This document shows, piece after piece, positions 37,372 through 41,011 of a stretch of 41,011 bases of DNA. Numbering within the stretch: the stretch's first letter is position 1; every line of letters starts with the position of its first letter. The stretch comes from Spirochaetia bacterium (GTDB lineage: Bacteria; Spirochaetota; Spirochaetia; PWKH01). The stretch covers positions 1 through 41,011 of the forward strand of contig JAIPFU010000003.1 in assembly GCA_021736505.1 (NCBI GenBank), in the 5' to 3' direction. The notes below the pieces were generated by a model. It was not told the origin of the DNA. It did not search any database and saw only the letters and a list, made by a program, of their open reading frames with translations. The translations under genes were made by a program, and so were the position numbers.

Positions 37372-39744
37372 TTACACCGCTTTCTGCACACTTGTGTTTT
37401 TATTTTGCAAAGCAGTATCCTGACTCCCCGTTGCATGGGAGAGGGATTTCTTCCGGATTCCCATGGAATTCAGGATCACATTTATTGAGCTGAATGTCAT
37501 GGCTGCTTCGGCGATTGCAGGGTGGAGCAAGCCGGCCATAGCCATGGGGAGAGCTATCAGATTATACATGAAAGCCCAGAAGAGGTTCTGCCGTATTTTG
37601 CGAAATGTCAGCCGAGATATTTCAATGGCTGAATTTACGCGGGTCAGTTCTCCGGAAATGATGATGATGTCCGCACTTTCGATGGAGAGATCTGTACCTG
37701 TTCCCAAGGCGATTCCCACATCTGCTGCTTTCAAGGCTGCTGCATCATTAATGCCGTCTCCTACCATGGCGACGGTCTTACCCTGCTTCTGATAGGATCG
37801 AAGCAGGCGCAGCTTTTCGTCAGGGCGGTAACCCGCGTGGATTTCAGTGATTCCAACGTCCCGGGCAACGCTTCGGGCGGTAGACTCTTCATCCCCCGTT
37901 ACCATCACAGGAAGAATACCTTCCTGAGTAAACAGGCGAACGGCCTCGGCGGAATCTTCCTTCACCGGATCTGCTACGGCAAAGAATCCTAAGGGCTGGT
38001 CATCCACAGCAGCTTCAATTACCGTATGCCCCTTTCCCATCTCCTGCTCATACTGCTTGGGATCCTTCGGTCTTCCGATCCGATATGTTTTTCCGTCTAT
38101 ATGTCCTGTTATGCCTTCACCTTCCTCTTCATTAACATCAGAGACTGCTATTGCCGGCTTTCCGCTGCTGTAGCTGCTGTTCTCCGTTTTTTCCGAATCG
38201 GAATCAACAGAAGCGGGCTTGTTCTGCTCTGTTTGTTTAACATAGCTGATTATCGCCAAGCCCAGGGGATGTGATGAGTATCCTTCCAGGGCGGCAAGAT
38301 TGGCAAGTTCTTCCTGAGGGATGTCCGTTTCTACCACCGTCGGAGATCCCTTGGTTATCGTCCCTGTCTTGTCCAGCAGGATGACATCAATATCCTTGGC
38401 TGTCTGAATGGCTTCGCCATCTTTTATAATAAGTCCTTTTTTTGCCGCAGCACCGCTTCCAGCTACCAGAGCCATGGGTGTTGCCAATCCGAGGGCACAA
38501 GGACAAGCTATGACCAAGGATGCGACAAAGGTGAATATAGCTGTGGAGAGGGGTCCTGCGTAGGGATCTATCCAGGGGAGCAGGGTCTGTGCCTGCAGAA
38601 GAAAAGGCTGCAGGAGCGGATAGGCGAAGTACCAGGTCAGGCCTGCTGCTGCAGCCAGGCTAAAGACTACAGGAATGAATACCTTCGTTATGCGGTCAGC
38701 AAAAGCCTGGACTGGAACCCGTGATGATTGTGCATCCTCAATGAGGCGTATCATTTTAGAGAGAAATGTGTCTTCACCAACGCGGCTAACCGAAACGGTC
38801 ATGTTTCCCTTCTCCAGGAGGGTTCCGCCGATGACTTCAGCATCAGCCTCCTTGAATACCGGTACTGGCTCTCCTGTTACCATAGATTCATCAATATACC
38901 CGCTGCCGCTGACAACTGATGCATCCAGGGGGATGCGGTCTCCTGTTCGAATAAGCAGCTTCTGGCCGGGTTTTACCGTTTCCACGGGCACTTCTTCCTG
39001 TTTGCCGTTATCCAGGATGATTCGGGCTGTGCTGGATTGCAGCTTAAGGAGGCTCTGGATGTCCTGTGAGGCACGGTATTTCAGCCGATTTTCAATATAC
39101 CTGCCGGTGAGGTGAAAGGCGATGATCATGGTGGATATGGCGCCGAAGCTGAGTACCGGCATCCCTAAAATGGCCATGGGAGTGGTCAGCCAGGCTGCCA
39201 AAGCTCCCAAGGTGACGAGGGTGTCCATGTTGGTATGACGATGGGTTAGGGCGATAGCTGCGCCGCGGATCACGTGACGGCCGGTGTAGAAGAGCACAAA
39301 TGCTCCCGCTGCGAATTCCATCCATAGGTACCCAGGAATGTGTACGCCCGCCATATGTATCACCATAAGGATCATTAAGGGGACGGTGACTGCCAGTGCC
39401 TGAATAAACAGTTTTTCCGCCGCCTTGAATTTCTTTTGGATGATATCCTCGGTGGCGGCCTGCTTTTTATATGTATAGCCTGCTTTGCGGACAGCTTCGG
39501 AGATGGTTTTTTCGTCCAGGGGTATGTCTGAAACCAGCAGCCCCTTTTCCGTGGCCAGGTTGATGGAGACATACTCAATTCCATCCAGCTTCTTCAGCTG
39601 CCGCTCCACTATGCGTACACATGAAGCACAGGTCATGCCTTCCACGGCAAATGTTGTCTGGTAATCCTCTGCATACCCGTTGTTTTTTATTGAAGGGTGT
39701 TTATCTGTGTCCTTATGTGTGTCTTCTACTGTATTTCGGCGCAT
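37372..39744 (-). CDS. copA: Copper-translocating P1B-type ATPase CopA
   Basis: 790 residues. One N-terminal HMA domain with GMTCASC (C39, C42), membrane metal site CPC in ACPCALGLATPMAL, phosphorylation site DKTGTITKG, the HP motif in SSHPLGLAI and GDGINDAAALKAADVGIALG. The late membrane motifs (MYNLIALPMAMA, MTFSSINVILNS) are those of Cu(I) exporters of the P1B-1 group. A low-complexity Ser/Glu-rich insertion interrupts the N domain (around PASVDSDSEKTENSS). It exports Cu(I) from the cytosol. Shine-Dalgarno AAGGAG; 36 nt after the SHOCT gene in an operon headed by csoR. Confidence 0.95.
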   Translation of the reverse strand: MRRNTVEDTHKDTDKHPSIKNNGYAEDYQTTFAVEGMTCASCVRIVERQLKKLDGIEYVSINLATEKGLLVSDIPLDEKTISEAVRKAGYTYKKQAATEDIIQKKFKAAEKLFIQALAVTVPLMILMVIHMAGVHIPGYLWMEFAAGAFVLFYTGRHVIRGAAIALTHRHTNMDTLVTLGALAAWLTTPMAILGMPVLSFGAISTMIIAFHLTGRYIENRLKYRASQDIQSLLKLQSSTARIILDNGKQEEVPVETVKPGQKLLIRTGDRIPLDASVVSGSGYIDESMVTGEPVPVFKEADAEVIGGTLLEKGNMTVSVSRVGEDTFLSKMIRLIEDAQSSRVPVQAFADRITKVFIPVVFSLAAAAGLTWYFAYPLLQPFLLQAQTLLPWIDPYAGPLSTAIFTFVASLVIACPCALGLATPMALVAGSGAAAKKGLIIKDGEAIQTAKDIDVILLDKTGTITKGSPTVVETDIPQEELANLAALEGYSSHPLGLAIISYVKQTEQNKPASVDSDSEKTENSSYSSGKPAIAVSDVNEEEGEGITGHIDGKTYRIGRPKDPKQYEQEMGKGHTVIEAAVDDQPLGFFAVADPVKEDSAEAVRLFTQEGILPVMVTGDEESTARSVARDVGITEIHAGYRPDEKLRLLRSYQKQGKTVAMVGDGINDAAALKAADVGIALGTGTDLSIESADIIIISGELTRVNSAIEISRLTFRKIRQNLFWAFMYNLIALPMAMAGLLHPAIAEAAMTFSSINVILNSMGIRKKSLSHATGSQDTALQNKNTSVQKAV

Positions 39745-39780
39745 AAAATTGTCTCCTTAAGCTTTACACTCTTCTGAGAT

Positions 39781-40446
39781 TTACTTGGTTTCACCTTCAT
39801 CCGCGGTGAGGTCTGCTTTCAGCTCCTGATATTCATCACGGCTGATGTCTCCGCGGGCCAAACGAAGTTTCAAAATTCGGATTGCTTCATCCTTGAGTTC
39901 CTCATCTCGCTGAATTCCGTCGGTTTCCTGCTCTTCTCCAGTTTCTCGGTCTCTTCCATGGGAGGAAGCATAGTGTTCAGGATCGTAGGGGTCGGCAAAT
40001 CTGTCCCTGTGTTTTCCTCGCATTGAGTAGATAATGAAGCCCACAGCTGCAGTTACTATGAGAATAAAAATGATTGGAAAAAGCCAAGTATTCCGACCAG
40101 TCGTCCACGGACCGTACCAGCCGCCGCCCATGTGTCCTGCTAATTTGCTTCCTGCGGTTTCAGAGGGAAAGGCATAGTCTTGGGTTGGCGTATATCCTCC
40201 GTCTGATCTGTATCCAGGTCTGTATCCAGGTCTGTAAACAGGGCAGTAATATGCCGATGTGTACTCCTCTGGAACTCTGTCTTCCCAAGTTTCTGCAGCG
40301 GTATATACTCCGTTTTCGTTTACTGTTTCGCTTACTGTCTGTCCTATGCTGCCTGTGCTGCTGCTAATACTTCCGGTGTCCGCAAAAGCGGTAAACCCTG
40401 AAGCTGCCAGCGTTATGATGATTAATAGAGTAGATATGTTTTTCAT
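39781..40446 (-). CDS. Secreted/membrane SHOCT-domain protein in the copper operon
   Basis: 221 residues. A signal peptide (MKNISTLLIIITLAASGFTA, cleavage near AFA/D) is followed by an extracytoplasmic region of about 90 residues with YRPGYRPGYRS (encoded by a 12-bp direct repeat near 40202-40233) and a Gly/Trp-rich stretch. A single transmembrane helix lies at about 121-141 (WLFPIIFILIVTAAVGFIIY). The cytosolic tail ends in a SHOCT domain (AIRILKLRLARGDISRDEYQ). The function is unknown. Its place between csoR and copA suggests a role in copper handling or assembly, but no CxxC or Met-rich metal motif is visible, apart from HMGGGW. Confidence 0.75.
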   Translation of the reverse strand: MKNISTLLIIITLAASGFTAFADTGSISSSTGSIGQTVSETVNENGVYTAAETWEDRVPEEYTSAYYCPVYRPGYRPGYRSDGGYTPTQDYAFPSETAGSKLAGHMGGGWYGPWTTGRNTWLFPIIFILIVTAAVGFIIYSMRGKHRDRFADPYDPEHYASSHGRDRETGEEQETDGIQRDEELKDEAIRILKLRLARGDISRDEYQELKADLTADEGETK

Positions 40447-40496
40447 TTCCCCATCCCCTGCCGTAACGGCACTACGTCTCGTCAGCTGTCCCAGCC

Positions 40497-40781
40497 TCAG
40501 CCAAGGCGTCTGAACTTGGAGAGAACGTCCATGATTTCTTCAATTTTCTCTTCCTGGTCTTCTTTGTTGTCGCTGCGCATGCTGCTGATAACGCAGGTAT
40601 TCAGGTGCTGATGCATGATTAGATCTTCAACTTTTCGGATTGCGGCTACAACTGCCCGTGTTTGGGACAAAATATCGATGCAATAGCGATCGTTATCTAT
40701 CATTTTCTGAATGCCCCGTATCTGCCCGTCAATTTTATTCAGGCGTTTTTTTGCATCATCCTTCTGTTTTTCGTTCATCAT
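40497..40781 (-). CDS. csoR: CsoR-family copper-sensing repressor
   Basis: 94 residues, all-helical. The Cu(I) ligands Cys-His-Cys are C34 (RYCIDIL), H59 and C63 (HQHLNTCV), with the same spacing (25 and 4) as C36, H61 and C65 of M. tuberculosis CsoR, so a copper rather than nickel, formaldehyde or sulfide sensor is indicated. RLNKIDGQIRGIQKMIDNDR is the family N-terminal motif. Apo-CsoR should bind the operator within its own promoter and release it upon Cu(I) binding. First gene of csoR-SHOCT-copA-copZ. Shine-Dalgarno GGGAG is present. Confidence 0.93.
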   Translation of the reverse strand: MMNEKQKDDAKKRLNKIDGQIRGIQKMIDNDRYCIDILSQTRAVVAAIRKVEDLIMHQHLNTCVISSMRSDNKEDQEEKIEEIMDVLSKFRRLG

Positions 40782-40812
40782 GGTATTAGTTCTCCCTTCT
40801 GTTTATATGCTT

Positions 40813-40841
40813 AATATACTATACCCGGGTAGGGTAGTCAA
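40813..40841 (-). promoter_or_regulatory. Promoter and CsoR-like operator of the copper operon
   Basis: On the minus strand TTGACT (40836-40841), 17-nt spacer, TATATT (40813-40818). The spacer contains TACCCTACCCGGGTATAG, a GC-rich pseudo-palindrome (TACCCGGGTA core at 40822-40831 with an outer GGGTAGT arm) of the TACCC/GGGTA type bound by CsoR. Repressor binding here would occlude RNA polymerase. Confidence 0.75.
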
Positions 40842-41011
40842 GGAATAAAATATTTTAAATAGTGTTTTTTATATAGAGGCTGCAGGAGATTGTACGCTTA
40901 ATACAGAGGCTGATCCTGACATGACAATTAGTTAATATGGTTTTAAACAGGTTTGACACATTTTTGACACATAAGAATGGAGAAAAAACAAGGAAATTAT
41001 GTTGATTTTTC
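40842..41011 (+). other. Right-end intergenic region, possible start of a further plus-strand gene
   Basis: Mostly AT-rich. Two TTGACA words lie at 40953-40958 and 40964-40969. AAGGAAATT followed by ATG at 40999 could begin a gene of which only about four codons (M-L-I-F) are visible. No -10 at correct spacing is evident, so the start is uncertain. Confidence 0.25.

Overview
The window is a gene-dense bacterial chromosome segment, most probably from a free-living or anaerobic spirochaete (Spirochaeta/Treponema relatives). Three things suggest this: a riboflavin ABC transporter of the RfuABCD type behind an FMN riboswitch (described in Treponema pallidum), an extended PRPP synthetase of about 410 residues, and a tungsten/molybdenum aldehyde:ferredoxin oxidoreductase with a polyferredoxin, as in strict anaerobes. 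I see no rRNA, tRNA, CRISPR array, transposase or phage gene.

Layout. 1-1609 (-): 5' part of a Na+/phosphate cotransporter. 1729-6804 (-): strong promoter, FMN aptamer, rfuA-rfuB-rfuC-rfuD. 6879-6993: a run of short hairpins. 7062-14574: a Pel-type exopolysaccharide locus in two converging halves, pelE-pelF-pelG (+) against pelD and a DUF2194 deacetylase (-). 14759-17417 (+): PRPP synthetase and an FGGY sugar kinase. 17396-18750 (-): an Hpt protein and an HD-GYP response regulator. 18949-22184 (-): an SCP2-like protein, a metal-site-less Fe-ADH homologue and an intact Fe-ADH. They diverge from 22276-26378 (+): threonine/serine dehydratase, four-cluster ferredoxin, aldehyde ferredoxin oxidoreductase and a nitroreductase. 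26402-31239 (-): argC-argJ-argB-argD with a candidate ARG operator. 31444-32088 (-): YfcE-type phosphoesterase. 32344-34288 (+): DUF2089 protein, YvlB-N/SHOCT-like protein and an alpha/beta hydrolase. 34470-35516 (-): CaCA antiporter. 35699-36985 (+): YihY/BrkB membrane protein. 36935-40841 (-): copper operon csoR, SHOCT membrane protein, copA, copZ, with a CsoR-like operator inside the promoter and an intrinsic terminator that lies inside the yihY coding sequence.

How the genes fit together. Riboflavin uptake is switched by FMN. Pel synthesis has a c-di-GMP receptor (PelD, I-site kept, GGDEF lost), and a c-di-GMP phosphodiesterase response regulator with a phosphotransfer partner is encoded about 3 kb away. 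The dehydratase/ferredoxin/AOR and ADH arms could form an amino-acid-to-aldehyde/acid/alcohol module. The copper genes form a self-regulated efflux operon.

Two patterns run across the window. First, several ORFs start exactly where transcription should start: a -10 hexamer lies 6-7 nt before the ATG with no Shine-Dalgarno (pelD, prs, ilvA, yfcE, yihY). This implies leaderless mRNAs next to genes with strong Shine-Dalgarno sites. Second, short tandem repeats (4, 13-20 bp units) sit at or just after many stop codons. The most unusual protein is the ADH homologue at 20211-21623, which has lost all four metal ligands and ends in a repeat-encoded tail.
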